Below, in pieces: positions 53,743 to 62,798 of a stretch of 64,000 nt of DNA (positions are counted from its first letter, which is position 1; each line of letters opens with the position of its first letter). Position numbers and translations under genes: made by a program. The stretch comes from Sphingobium sp. (GTDB lineage Bacteria > Pseudomonadota > Alphaproteobacteria > Sphingomonadales > Sphingomonadaceae). The notes under the pieces were generated by a model that was not told where the DNA came from, ran no database searches, and saw only the letters and a list, made by a program, of their open reading frames with translations. The DNA lies in the NCBI GenBank assembly GCA_023266575.1, contig JAHFPV010000010.1, positions 85,518 to 149,517 on the forward strand. Reading direction: 5' to 3'.

Positions 53743-54030
53743 ATGACCCAGATTCTGAAAGGCCCAGTGGCCACCGAAATCGAAACGCGGCTGCAAAATG
53801 CCCTGACCCCGCAACAACTCGCCGTAATCGACGACAGCGAAAAGCATCGCGGCCATGCCGGGCATGATGGCTCTGGCGAAAGCCATTTCACCGTGGACAT
53901 CGTGTCGGATCGCTTCACCGGCCAGAATCGCGTCGCCCGCCAGCGCATGGTCAATGCCGCGCTGGCCGACCTGCTGCGCGACAAGGTCCATGCGTTGGCC
54001 ATCAAGGCGCGCGCACCCGGAGAAGCCTGA
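53743..54030 (+). CDS. bolA: BolA family protein
   Basis: 95 residues. BolA fold with conserved HAGH (HRGHAGHDGS), SHFTVDIVSDRFTG and RQRMVNAALADLL. BolA proteins bind [2Fe-2S] clusters with monothiol glutaredoxins and influence cell shape or iron signalling. TGATG overlap with the pirin gene downstream. Confidence 0.93.
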   Translation: MTQILKGPVATEIETRLQNALTPQQLAVIDDSEKHRGHAGHDGSGESHFTVDIVSDRFTGQNRVARQRMVNAALADLLRDKVHALAIKARAPGEA

Positions 54031-54935
54031 TGACGATGGACGATCTCATCATCCAGACGATCACGCCCACCACCCATGATCTGGGCGATTTCAAGGTTCA
54101 CCGGTCGCTGCCCGCCAAGGGACGCACGATGGTCGGCCCGTTCATCTTCTTCGATCAGGCGGGGCCAGCCAAGATCGGCGCGGGGCAGGGCATCGATGTC
54201 CGCCCCCATCCGCACATCAATCTCGCCACCGTCACCTATATGTATGAAGGCGCCTTCTTCCACCGCGATTCGCTGGGGACAGAGCAAATTGTCGAGGCGG
54301 GCGCGGTCAATCTGATGACGGCGGGCAAGGGCATCGTCCATAGCGAACGATCGCCCGATGAGGAGCGCGCCAAGCTCTCCAAGCTGTCCGCCATCCAGAC
54401 CTGGCTGGCGCTGCCCGACCGCCAAGAGGAAATGGACCCGGCGTTCGAGCATGTCGGCGAAGGCGGCCTGCCGGTGATCGAGGCGCATGGGGTGCGCGCC
54501 CGCGTCATCATGGGATCGCTCTGGGGCGAACGATCGCCCGTCACCACCTATGCCGACACCATCTATGCCGACATCCAGCTGTCGCCCGGTGGCCGCGTGC
54601 CGATCGACCCGTCCACCGACGAACGCGCGATTTACGTGTCGGGCGGCGACGCTGCGCTCGACGGGATGATGCTGGCCCCGCAGACGCTCTACGTCCTGCG
54701 CCCCGGCACCAGCGCCACATTGATGAGCGTCGATGGGGGCCGCGTCGTCCTGTGCGGCGGCGAAGCCTTCAAGACGCCGCGCCATGTCTGGTGGAATTTC
54801 GTCTCGTCCCGCCAGGACCGGCTGATGCAGGCGCGCGAAGATTGGGACGCGCTGCGCTTCCCGCTGATCCCCGGCGACGATCAGGAGTTTATCCCGATCC
54901 CGCAGGGAAGGCCCAAGACGGTCAGCTATCCTTAG
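54030..54935 (+). CDS. Pirin family protein
   Basis: 301 residues, two cupin domains. Metal ligands in the N-terminal domain: RPHPHINLATVTYMYEG (two His) and IVHSERSP (His and Glu), with VGPFIFFDQ leading in. Bacterial pirins may be iron-binding redox sensors or quercetinases; no specific activity can be assigned. Coupled to bolA. Confidence 0.9.
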   Translation: MTMDDLIIQTITPTTHDLGDFKVHRSLPAKGRTMVGPFIFFDQAGPAKIGAGQGIDVRPHPHINLATVTYMYEGAFFHRDSLGTEQIVEAGAVNLMTAGKGIVHSERSPDEERAKLSKLSAIQTWLALPDRQEEMDPAFEHVGEGGLPVIEAHGVRARVIMGSLWGERSPVTTYADTIYADIQLSPGGRVPIDPSTDERAIYVSGGDAALDGMMLAPQTLYVLRPGTSATLMSVDGGRVVLCGGEAFKTPRHVWWNFVSSRQDRLMQAREDWDALRFPLIPGDDQEFIPIPQGRPKTVSYP

Positions 54936-55059
54936 AGCACGATGACTTTACCTTGACCCGTTCGTTTCGAGCGAAGTCGAGAAACCGCGCGCGACCGTTT
55001 CTCGACTTCGCTCGAAACGAACGGAGGCTGGAGTTTCAACCTGAAGTCATCAGGCTCTA
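54933..55059. repeat. Nested repeats: perfect 28-bp inverted repeat inside another inverted repeat
   Basis: Inner: 54958-54985 (begins CCGTTCGTTTCGAGC) and 54997-55024 are perfect 28-bp inverted copies, spacer 11. Outer: TAGAGCACGATGACTTTACC (54933-54952) and its inverted relative ACCTGAAGTCATCAGGCTCTA (55039-55059). The arrangement looks like one element inserted into another, between convergent pirin and zinc-ribbon genes. Confidence 0.85.
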
Positions 55060-55069
55060 AAATCAGAAG

Positions 55070-55879
55070 CTACTGCACAAAGGTCAGCGACAGATTCTCG
55101 GCGTTCTTGGGAATGTCGATCCGGCTCTCATTAATCGAGGCTTCCTCGCCCGGCTTCAGGCGGTTCTTGTCCGCTTTGGTGGTCCAGCTGAACACCAGCC
55201 GGTTCTGCTGGTCGCGCAACTGCACCAGCACCGGCGGCACCGGCAGCGCCTGCGTTCCGCTGTTGACGATCCGCGCGCCGAACGCGAAATATTCCTCGCC
55301 CGTCGGCAGCTTGCGCCGTTCGGCCGGCTTGGACAGATAGAAGAGCAGATCAGGATCGCCCTCTTCGGCCACCAGCCCCAGGCTGACCGCCCATCCGGGA
55401 GGACCGAAATAATAGAAGGCTCCACCCGCCGCCGCGACGACCAAGGCAAAGGCGATGGCGGCATAGGTCCACAGCTTGACCGGATTGCGCCGCGGCCTGA
55501 ACGGCGGCGCGGGCGCGAACTGGCTGTCCTCCCCGGCATCGACCGGCGCACCGGCGTAAATATCGTCGATCCGATTGTCCGCAGGCGCGGCGATCGGTGG
55601 TGCCACGGCCGGCGCTACTTCCTCCGGCACAGAGGCCACGGCTTCGGCGGCTTCCGGTGCAGCGACAGGCGCAGGCGGCGCGACTGGTTCGACCGGTGCC
55701 GCAACCGGCGGCACCACCACTGGCGCCTCGACCGGCGCGCGCTCGCGCGGCGGCAGGGCGGCTGGTTGCTGGAACCAGCTATGCTTGCACGCGGCACAGC
55801 GGACCTGGCGGCCGGCCGGACCGACGGCGCTGTCCGGCACGACATAGCGCGTCGCGCAATTGGGGCACACCAGGATCAT
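55070..55879 (-). CDS. MJ0042 zinc-ribbon, single-span DUF3426-type protein
   Basis: 269 residues. N-terminal zinc ribbon with Cys5, Cys8, Cys28, Cys31 ([19 protein letters not shown]), a long Pro/Ala/Val-rich linker (about 40-120), one transmembrane span ([20 protein letters not shown]), then a DUF3426-like domain ([27 protein letters not shown]). Cytosolic finger, periplasmic beta domain. Function unknown; divergent from ftsE. Confidence 0.85.
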   Translation of the reverse strand: MILVCPNCATRYVVPDSAVGPAGRQVRCAACKHSWFQQPAALPPRERAPVEAPVVVPPVAAPVEPVAPPAPVAAPEAAEAVASVPEEVAPAVAPPIAAPADNRIDDIYAGAPVDAGEDSQFAPAPPFRPRRNPVKLWTYAAIAFALVVAAAGGAFYYFGPPGWAVSLGLVAEEGDPDLLFYLSKPAERRKLPTGEEYFAFGARIVNSGTQALPVPPVLVQLRDQQNRLVFSWTTKADKNRLKPGEEASINESRIDIPKNAENLSLTFVQ

Positions 55880-56048
55880 GTTGCTTCATAGGCATGGCAG
55901 GGACTCGCGCGCAAGCGGTCAACTTGTGTTGACGTCATTCCGTCGCGACTCGCGGTCAGATGCGGGCCGGGCTTTACGGCTGCCTGCCCGCTGTGCCATG
56001 GCTGTGGTTCCGGGGAACAGGGAGCGCGCGAGCGCCATATTTCAAGAC

Positions 56049-56759
56049 ATGTCGGCCATCGTCCAGTTCGAGAATGTCGGCCTGCGCTATGGTCTAGACA
56101 GTGAAACGCTGTCCGACGTCAGTTTCACGCTGGCAGGCGGCGGCTTCTATTTCCTGACCGGCGCATCAGGGGCGGGCAAGACATCGTTGCTCAAATTGCT
56201 CTACCTTGCCCAGCGCCCCAGCCGGGGCGTCATCCGCCTGTTCGGCGAAGATGTCGTGACCCTGCCGCGCAAACGCCTGCCCGGCTTTCGCCGCCGCATC
56301 GGCGTGGTGTTTCAGGATTTCCGGCTGGTCCCGCATCTGTCCGCCTATGATAATATCGCCCTGCCGCTTCGCGTGGCTGGCATGGAGGAGGGGGAGATTG
56401 ACGCCCCCGTTACCGAGATGCTCAACTGGGTCGGGCTGGGCGACCGCGGGCAGGCGCGGCCCGCGACCTTGTCGGGCGGGGAGCAGCAGCGCGTCGCCAT
56501 CGCCCGCGCGGTGATCGGGCGGCCCGAAATTTTGGTGGCGGACGAACCGACCGGCAACGTCGACGCGGATATGGCCCGTCGCCTGATGACCCTGTTCGAG
56601 GCGCTCAATCGCCTTGGCACCACCATCGTCGTTGCCACCCACGATCTGCCGCTGATCGCGCAGGTGTCGGGCGCGCAGATGATGCGGCTGGACAAGGGAC
56701 GGTTGGCCGACCCGACCGGATCGCTGCGCTATCCGCCGCGCCAGCAGGGCAGCGAGTGA
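56049..56759 (+). CDS. ftsE: Cell-division ABC ATPase FtsE
   Basis: 236 residues from ATG 56049; the open frame extends to 55860 but family start is here. FtsE with FtsX links the divisome to peptidoglycan hydrolase activation. Walker A LTGASGAGKTS, Q-loop VVFQDFRLVPHL, signature LSGGEQQRVAIARAV, Walker B ILVADEPTGNVD, H-loop ATHDL. TGA overlaps the ftsX start. Confidence 0.94.
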   Translation: MSAIVQFENVGLRYGLDSETLSDVSFTLAGGGFYFLTGASGAGKTSLLKLLYLAQRPSRGVIRLFGEDVVTLPRKRLPGFRRRIGVVFQDFRLVPHLSAYDNIALPLRVAGMEEGEIDAPVTEMLNWVGLGDRGQARPATLSGGEQQRVAIARAVIGRPEILVADEPTGNVDADMARRLMTLFEALNRLGTTIVVATHDLPLIAQVSGAQMMRLDKGRLADPTGSLRYPPRQQGSE

Positions 56760-57664
56760 TGGTGTCGCGCGCGGATCGCCGTGCCGCCGCCGCCGCGCGC
56801 CATCGCCTGCTGCCCGGTGGCCGCGTGGCGGGGCCGATGCTGTGGATCATCGCGATCATGATGTTCCTGACCGTGCTGGCCGCCGCCGCCGGGTTGGGGT
56901 TAGGGGCTGCCGTCCAGTCGATGAGCGCGGACCTTGCCGGACGGGCGAGCGTGCAGGTGGTCGAAGCCAACCCGCAACAGCGCGACCAGCTGGCGGCGCG
57001 GGCGCTGACCGCCTTGCGTGGTGCGGACGGGGTGCAGGCCGCCGCCGCAGTCGATCCCGCACTGCTGGCCGACCAGATTCGCCCTTGGCTGGGCGAGGAA
57101 GCGACCAGCGGCGACCTGCCGTTGCCCGCTTTGATCGACGTGACGCTGACGCCCGGCGATGTCGATGCAAAGGTCGCGCGGTTGCGCCGCCTGCTCGGCG
57201 GGCTGTCGCCCGCCTTGCGGATCGAACCCCATGCCGCCTTCCTGCTGCCGCTGGCCGGTTTGCTGTCGGCGCTCGGCTGGCTGGCCGCCGGGGTCGTGCT
57301 GCTCATGACGCTGGCGACCGGCGCGGTCGTGGTGCTGGCGGCGCGCGGCGCGCATGATAGTCATCGCGGCACTATCGAGGTGCTGCACCTGATGGGGTCC
57401 ACCGATGTCCAGATTGCCCGGCTGTTCCAGCGCCGCATTGGCCTCGACGCGATGCTGGGCAGCGCGCTGGGTTTTGCCTTTGCTGCCTTCGTCATCCTGC
57501 TGATCGGCCTGCGCCTCTCGGCAACCGGATCGGAACTGCTCGGCGCGGTGCGCCTGCCCTCGATCAGTTGGGCGGTGCTGGCGTTGCTGCCGGTGGCAGG
57601 CGTCATGTTGGCGACGCTGGCGGCGCGCTGGACGGTGTTGCGGGCGCTGGGGCGGGCGCTGTGA
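56759..57664 (+). CDS. ftsX: Cell-division protein FtsX
   Basis: 301 residues from ATG 56759 (GTG 56756 is the alternative). Four spans: one near 25-50, a periplasmic loop of about 110 residues, then three (LLSALGWLAAGVVLLMTLA, ...). MGSTDVQIARLFQRRIGLDAMLGS between spans 2 and 3 is the FtsX cytosolic coupling segment. ydcF follows with a GTGA overlap. Confidence 0.92.
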   Translation: MVSRADRRAAAAARHRLLPGGRVAGPMLWIIAIMMFLTVLAAAAGLGLGAAVQSMSADLAGRASVQVVEANPQQRDQLAARALTALRGADGVQAAAAVDPALLADQIRPWLGEEATSGDLPLPALIDVTLTPGDVDAKVARLRRLLGGLSPALRIEPHAAFLLPLAGLLSALGWLAAGVVLLMTLATGAVVVLAARGAHDSHRGTIEVLHLMGSTDVQIARLFQRRIGLDAMLGSALGFAFAAFVILLIGLRLSATGSELLGAVRLPSISWAVLALLPVAGVMLATLAARWTVLRALGRAL

Positions 57665-58191
57665 TCGTCCGGCTGCTCGCCGTCTCGCTGTTGGGCTGGA
57701 TGCTGGGCTTTGTCTGGTTTGCGATCTTCCTGCCCCAGCCGCTAGACGGGCGGCAGACCGACGCGATCGTCGTGCTGACCGGCGGCGCGGGGCGGATCGA
57801 CCGGGGCATTGCCCTGTTGCAGGGCGGCGCGGCCAAGCGGATGCTGATTTCCGGCGTCGACCGGTCGGTCCGTCCGGGCGAACTGGCGGCGCAATATCAG
57901 ACGCCCGAAGCCTTGTTCACCTGCTGCATCACATTGGGCCGCGAAGCGATCGACACACGGTCCAACGCGATTGAAACCGCGCGCTGGCTGGAACGGCGCG
58001 ATTACAAGACCGTGCGGCTGATCACCACCGACTGGCACATGCGCCGCGCCGCGCTGGAATTGCGACAGGCGCTGCCCGGCCGGGTGGCGATCGTCTATGA
58101 TGCGGTGCCCAGTCGGCCTAGCCTGACGATGCTGGCGCGCGAATATAATAAATATCTGCTGCGCCGGGCCGCTGCACTTCTTGGCATTTGA
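57661..58191 (+). CDS. ElyC/SanA/YdcF family envelope protein
   Basis: 176 residues from GTG 57661, overlapping the ftsX stop. One N-terminal span (LLAVSLLGWMLGFVWFAIFL), then the DUF218 domain: DAIVVLTGGAGRIDRGIALL, KRMLISGVD, DTRSNAIETARWL, TTDWHMRRAALELR. Relatives such as ElyC and SanA act in envelope/peptidoglycan precursor homeostasis; the ftsEX context fits that. Confidence 0.88.
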   Translation: MIVRLLAVSLLGWMLGFVWFAIFLPQPLDGRQTDAIVVLTGGAGRIDRGIALLQGGAAKRMLISGVDRSVRPGELAAQYQTPEALFTCCITLGREAIDTRSNAIETARWLERRDYKTVRLITTDWHMRRAALELRQALPGRVAIVYDAVPSRPSLTMLAREYNKYLLRRAAALLGI

Positions 58192-58206
58192 TGGCATAGC
58201 GCTCCG

Positions 58207-58902
58207 ATGATCACCTTGCTGCGCTCCGTCGTCTTTTCGCTCATCTTCTATCCCGGCAGCCTGCTGCTGGTGCTGGCCGCGTTGATATCCAGCAGTTTTT
58301 CGCCGCCCACCGTGCAACGTGTGTCGACGGTCTGGGGCTGGTTCCACCGCTATTGCGCCCGCTGGCTGCTGGGGCAGAAGGTGGTGATAGAGGGCGATCT
58401 GCCGCTTGGTCCCTATCTCTATATCGTCAAGCATGAATCGATGTTCGAAACGATCGACATGCTGTGCGTGTTCGACCGACCGGTCATCGCCGCCAAGCGG
58501 GAGCTGTTCGATATTCCGCTATGGGGGACCATTGCCGACCGTTACGGCTTGATCCCGATCGAACGCACGGCCGGGGCGAGTGCGATGCGGACGTTGCGGA
58601 CCCGCGCCAAGGAAGCCAATGAAGCCGGAAGGGCGGTCTGCATTTTTCCCGAAGGCACCCGCGTTCCCCATGGCGAAGCGCCGCCGTTACGGTCGGGCTT
58701 TGCCGGCCTCTATGCGCTGCTTGGGCTGCCCGTGGTGCCGATTGCGCTCAACAGCGGGCTGGTATCGCCCAAGGGCAGTTTCCTCAAAAAAGCGGGCGTC
58801 ATCACGTACAAGGTTGGCGAGATCGTCCCCGCCGGGCTGGACCGGCGCGAGGCGGAAGTGCGGGTCCATGCCGCGATCAACGCGCTGAACCCAAAGGCAT
58901 AG
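58207..58902 (+). CDS. plsC: 1-acyl-sn-glycerol-3-phosphate acyltransferase
   Basis: 231 residues; makes phosphatidate from lysophosphatidate at the inner membrane. One or two N-terminal spans, then acyltransferase block I as VKHESMFETIDM: the canonical H-x4-D is H-x4-E here. Block III FPEGTRVPHGEA and block IV (LPVVPIALNSG) are normal. Fifteen bases after ydcF. Confidence 0.88.
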   Translation: MITLLRSVVFSLIFYPGSLLLVLAALISSSFSPPTVQRVSTVWGWFHRYCARWLLGQKVVIEGDLPLGPYLYIVKHESMFETIDMLCVFDRPVIAAKRELFDIPLWGTIADRYGLIPIERTAGASAMRTLRTRAKEANEAGRAVCIFPEGTRVPHGEAPPLRSGFAGLYALLGLPVVPIALNSGLVSPKGSFLKKAGVITYKVGEIVPAGLDRREAEVRVHAAINALNPKA

Positions 58903-58907
58903 ACTCT

Positions 58908-58943
58908 GATGACTTTAGGTTGAAATCCCAAGATAAAATCATC
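58908..58943. repeat. Small GATGACTTTA inverted repeat
   Basis: GATGACTTTA (58908-58917) pairs with TAAAATCATC (58934-58943), 9 of 10. Between convergent plsC and tyrA; related to the outer repeat at 54933-55059. Confidence 0.55.
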
Positions 58944-58948
58944 GCACC

Positions 58949-59854
58949 CTAATGCGCCCGGCCAAAATCCGGCTTGGCGTCGTCCTGACCCTGTTCTATG
59001 ATCGATCGGCGGATGGCGCGGGTGTGGGTGAACAGGTTGAACAGCGCGTCGCCATCATTCCAGCGGATCGCCCGCTGGAGCGCTGACAGATCCTCCGAAA
59101 AACGCTGGAGCATTTCCAGCACCGCATCCTTGTTGGCCAGGAACACGTCGCGCCACATGGTCGGGTCCGACGCCGCGATGCGGGTGAAATCGCGAAAGCC
59201 GCCGGCGGAATATTTGATGACTTCCGATTGTGTCACATTTTCCAGATCGCTGGCCGTTCCGACGATGGTGTAGGCGATCAGATGCGGCAAATGGCTGGTC
59301 ACCGCCAGCACCAGATCATGATGCGCCGGGTCCATCGTCTCCACGTCCGCGCCGACCCGGCGCCACAGTTCTGTGACGCGCTCGACCGCCACCGGATCGG
59401 CATCGGCGGGAGGCGTCACGATGCACCAGCGGCCCTTGAACAATGTGGCAAAGCCCGCTTCCGGCCCGCTATTCTCCGTGCCTGCCACCGGATGCGCCGG
59501 GATGATCGTGCGTCCGGGGAGCGCTGCGACCAGTTGCGCCAGCACATCCACCTTGCATGATCCGACATCGCTGATGATCGCGTCGGCGGGCAGATCGTCG
59601 GCCAGTTCCGCCGCCGCGGCGCCCATCGCCCGCACCGGCACGCACAGCACCACCAGATCGGCGTCGGTGACCGAAGCCCCCGCCGTGTCGGCAATGTCGT
59701 CGCACAGGTCGATCCGCCGCGCGGTGTCCCGCACCGCCGGATCGGCATCATGGCCGGTGACCCGCACGGTCGGCATCTCCGCCCGGATGGCGCGGGCGAG
59801 AGAGGAGCCGATCAGGCCAAGGCCGATGATGGTGATGCGGGCGAAAGGCAGCAT
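58949..59854 (-). CDS. tyrA: Prephenate/arogenate dehydrogenase
   Basis: 301 residues from ATG 59854. Oxidative decarboxylation to hydroxyphenylpyruvate or tyrosine. NAD(P) motif ITIIGLGLIGSSLARAI, IISDVGSCKVDV, the substrate region IPAHPVAGTENSGPEAG, and AVTSHLPHLIAYT. No chorismate mutase or ACT domain. hisC ends 5 bases upstream, and HisC often transaminates prephenate, so a tyrosine-synthesis role for the pair is sensible. Confidence 0.93.
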   Translation of the reverse strand: MLPFARITIIGLGLIGSSLARAIRAEMPTVRVTGHDADPAVRDTARRIDLCDDIADTAGASVTDADLVVLCVPVRAMGAAAAELADDLPADAIISDVGSCKVDVLAQLVAALPGRTIIPAHPVAGTENSGPEAGFATLFKGRWCIVTPPADADPVAVERVTELWRRVGADVETMDPAHHDLVLAVTSHLPHLIAYTIVGTASDLENVTQSEVIKYSAGGFRDFTRIAASDPTMWRDVFLANKDAVLEMLQRFSEDLSALQRAIRWNDGDALFNLFTHTRAIRRSIIEQGQDDAKPDFGRAH

Positions 59855-59858
59855 CGCG

Positions 59859-60968
59859 TCAGGCCGATTCCGCCATAGCGCGCAATGTGTTGGCGACGGC
59901 GCGGGTCTGCGCCTTGGTGCCGATGGTGATGCGCAGGCCGTTGGGCAGGCCTTGGCCTGGCAGCCAGCGGGTGGCATAGCCTTCTTCCCACAATCCCTTC
60001 ATCGCGGCTTCGGCGGTCAGCTTGCCCTCGAACAGGATCAGCAGGAAATTGGTCTTGCTCGGCACCACGCGCAGGCCGTGGTTGGACAGCGCACCGATTT
60101 CGCCCGCCAGCCATTCGCGCCAGCGCGCATTATGGGTGCGGCTCGATTCGACCCAGGCGCTGTCATTGATCGCGGCGATCGCGGCGGCCTGGCCTGCGGT
60201 CGTGACGTTGAACGGCGCGCGGATGCGGTGGAGAATGTCGATCACCTCCGCGCTGGCATAGCCCCAGCCGATCCGCTCCGCCGCCAGCCCGTAAATTTTG
60301 GAGAATGTGCGGGTGACGAAAACATTGTTGGCGGTCCTGGCCAGTTCGAGGCCACCATCATCCTCGTCAGCGTCCAGATATTCGGCATAGGCCTGATCCA
60401 GCACGAACAATATGTCGGGGCGCAGGCCCGCGTGCAGCCGGGCAATCTCCTCCCGGCTGGTCATCGTGCCGGTCGGGTTGTTGGGGTTGGCGAGGAACAC
60501 GACCTTGGTTTTCTCGGTCACGGCGGCCAGCAGCGCGTCCACGTCGGTCGCATAGTCCTTGTCCGGCGCGATCACCGGGGTCGCGCCGACGCGGCGTGCG
60601 GCGATGTCGTAAACGGCAAAGCCATAGCGCACATACAGCACTTCATCGCCCGGCCCGGCATAGGCGCTGGCCGCGATATGCAGCAGTTCGTCCGATCCGG
60701 TGCCGTAGATGATCTGCGCCGGGTCCAGCCCATGCACCGCGCCGATCGCCTCGCGCAGCCTGGTCGCGCCCGGATCGGGATAGGTGGCGAGGTCGGCGGT
60801 GGCGGCGACCAGCGCGGCGCGCGCGGCGGCACCGGTGCCCAGCGGATTTTCATTGGCCGACAGCTTGATCAGCGGGCGGCCATCATCGGTCGCGGACTTG
60901 CCCGGCACATAGGGCGAAATGCCGAGAATCCAGTCCTTGGGAGCGGGTTTTGCAAGTGTCTCTGTCAT
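59859..60968 (-). CDS. hisC: Histidinol-phosphate (and aromatic) aminotransferase
   Basis: 369 residues from ATG 60968. Fold-type I PLP enzyme: [63 protein letters not shown] with the PLP lysine, and a C-terminal [17 protein letters not shown]. Next to tyrA rather than his genes, as in many alphaproteobacteria where it also serves aromatic synthesis. Confidence 0.93.
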   Translation of the reverse strand: MTETLAKPAPKDWILGISPYVPGKSATDDGRPLIKLSANENPLGTGAAARAALVAATADLATYPDPGATRLREAIGAVHGLDPAQIIYGTGSDELLHIAASAYAGPGDEVLYVRYGFAVYDIAARRVGATPVIAPDKDYATDVDALLAAVTEKTKVVFLANPNNPTGTMTSREEIARLHAGLRPDILFVLDQAYAEYLDADEDDGGLELARTANNVFVTRTFSKIYGLAAERIGWGYASAEVIDILHRIRAPFNVTTAGQAAAIAAINDSAWVESSRTHNARWREWLAGEIGALSNHGLRVVPSKTNFLLILFEGKLTAEAAMKGLWEEGYATRWLPGQGLPNGLRITIGTKAQTRAVANTLRAMAESA

Positions 60969-61018
60969 GGCGACGCGCTTTAGCGGCTTCCGCGCCAAAG
61001 GCAAAGCGGCAGTCCAGA

Positions 61019-61047
61019 TTGACAGCGCTCCACCGTGGTCCTAGCCC
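61019..61047 (+). promoter_or_regulatory. Possible metX promoter
   Basis: TTGACA at 61019-61024, 17-base spacer, TAGCCC at 61042-61047, ending 10 bases before ATG 61057. Perfect -35, weak -10; so close to the start that a leaderless-like transcript or use of ATG 61072 is implied. Confidence 0.3.
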
Positions 61048-61056
61048 GGCGCGACC

Positions 61057-62193
61057 ATGGCCAGCCTCTCTATGACAGATGACAGCCGTTTCGGCCTGCG
61101 CCGACAGGTTCGGCTTGCCGGGCCTTTGCCGCTGGATAGCGGCGCGGCGCTGGGGCCGGTCGATATCGCCTATGAAACCTATGGCACGCTGAACGCTGAC
61201 CGGTCCAACGCGATCCTGATCTGCCATGCGCTGACCGGCGATCAATATGTCGCGTCGGACCATCCGGTGACGGGCAAGCCCGGCTGGTGGTGGCGGCTGG
61301 TGGGCGAGGGGAAGCCGGTCGATCCGGCGCGCCATTTCATCGTCTGCGCCAATGTTATCGGCAGCTGCATGGGATCGAGTGGCCCGGCCAGCCTGGACGC
61401 GGCGACCGGTGCGCCCTTTGCCATGCGCTTTCCGGTGCTGACCATTGCCGACATGGTGCGGGCGCAGGCGATGCTGCTCGACCATCTGGGGGTCAATCGG
61501 CTGTCGGCGGTGATCGGCGGGTCGATGGGCGGGATGCAGGCGCTCACTTGGCCGACTTTGTTTCCCGACCGGGTGGAAAGCTGTGTCGTCATTGCGTCCA
61601 CCGCGCGGCACAGCGCTCAGAATATCGCCTTTCATGAGGTTGGTCGGCAGGCGATCATGGCCGATCCGCACTGGCGCGGGGGGGATTATTATGCCGACGG
61701 GCAAGTGCCGAGCGCGGGCCTGGCGGTCGCGCGGATGGCGGCGCACATCACCTATCTGTCCGAAGCGGGGCTGACCGAGAAATTCGGACGGCGCTTGCAG
61801 GGACGCGACGCCAAGACGTTCGGCTTCGACGCGGATTTCCAGGTGGAAAGCTATTTGCGTCATCAGGGGCTTAGCTTTGTCGAGCGGTTCGATGCGAACA
61901 GCTACCTCTACATCACCCGCGCCATGGACTATTATGACATTGCCGAGGATCATGGCGGGTCGCTGGCCAGGGCTTTTACCGCCAGCCAGGCGCGCTTCTG
62001 CCTCGTCAGTTTCGATACCGACTGGCTCTATCCGACGGCGGAATCGCGGATCATCGTCCATGCGCTCAACGCCGGGGGTGCGCAGGCGAGTTTCGTCGAA
62101 CTCTCCAGCCCGTTCGGCCATGACGCCTTTTTGCTGGAATGTCCTGAATTGAACCGCGTCGTTGACGGCTTCCTGAAGGGCGGGCGGGCGTGA
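61057..62193 (+). CDS. metX: Homoserine O-acetyltransferase
   Basis: 378 residues, alpha/beta-hydrolase fold; activates homoserine for methionine synthesis. [29 protein letters not shown], nucleophile loop [12 protein letters not shown], Asp in SFDTDWLYP and His in [10 protein letters not shown] complete the triad. ATG 61057 or ATG 61072. Translationally coupled to metW. Confidence 0.95.
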   Translation: MASLSMTDDSRFGLRRQVRLAGPLPLDSGAALGPVDIAYETYGTLNADRSNAILICHALTGDQYVASDHPVTGKPGWWWRLVGEGKPVDPARHFIVCANVIGSCMGSSGPASLDAATGAPFAMRFPVLTIADMVRAQAMLLDHLGVNRLSAVIGGSMGGMQALTWPTLFPDRVESCVVIASTARHSAQNIAFHEVGRQAIMADPHWRGGDYYADGQVPSAGLAVARMAAHITYLSEAGLTEKFGRRLQGRDAKTFGFDADFQVESYLRHQGLSFVERFDANSYLYITRAMDYYDIAEDHGGSLARAFTASQARFCLVSFDTDWLYPTAESRIIVHALNAGGAQASFVELSSPFGHDAFLLECPELNRVVDGFLKGGRA

Positions 62194-62783
62194 GCGAGCA
62201 GTTGCGGCCCGATCTGGCGCTGATCGCGCGCACGGTGCGGCAGGGTGCGCGGGTGCTGGACGTAGGCTGTGGCGACGGCGCGCTGATGGCGGCGCTGCGC
62301 GACAATGCCGGCGTCGATGCGCGCGGGCTGGAGATTGACGGATCGAACGTTGCGGGCGCGGTGGGGCGTGGCCTGTCGGTGGTGCAGGGGGACGCGGACA
62401 CGGACCTGCGCTATTATCCCGACGCCAGCTTCGACTATGCGATATTGAGCCAGACGCTCCAGACGACGCGGCGGCCCGACCTGGTGGTGGAGGAATTGCT
62501 ACGGATCGGCAGGCAGGCCTTCGTGTCCTTCCCCAATTTCGCCCATTGGCGCGGGCGGATTTCGCTGCTGTGGGGTGGGCGGATGCCAGTGACGCGGCTG
62601 TTGCCCGACACCTGGTATGACACGCTCAACATCCATCATGTGACGGTGGACGATTTCCGCGCGCTGGTGAAGGATCGCGGCTGGACCATCGACGGGCAAT
62701 GGTTCCTGAAAGGCGACAAGGAAACCACCCACGCCAACGCCAATCTGTTCGCCGAACATGCGGTGTTTTTGCTGCGGAAATAG
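62190..62783 (+). CDS. metW: Methionine biosynthesis protein MetW
   Basis: 197 residues, SAM-methyltransferase-like: [17 protein letters not shown] (motif I), [49 protein letters not shown]. MetW stimulates MetX; metX-metW coupling is standard. Its start (GTG 62190) overlaps the metX stop. Confidence 0.94.
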   Translation: MSEQLRPDLALIARTVRQGARVLDVGCGDGALMAALRDNAGVDARGLEIDGSNVAGAVGRGLSVVQGDADTDLRYYPDASFDYAILSQTLQTTRRPDLVVEELLRIGRQAFVSFPNFAHWRGRISLLWGGRMPVTRLLPDTWYDTLNIHHVTVDDFRALVKDRGWTIDGQWFLKGDKETTHANANLFAEHAVFLLRK

Positions 62784-62798
62784 GCGGGTGACCGGGTG

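Noticed and set aside
60969-61056. SAM riboswitch before metX
   Set aside because: The 88-base gap shows no SAM-II or other SAM-aptamer core that I can recognise, and the TTGACA box leaves no room for a leader.
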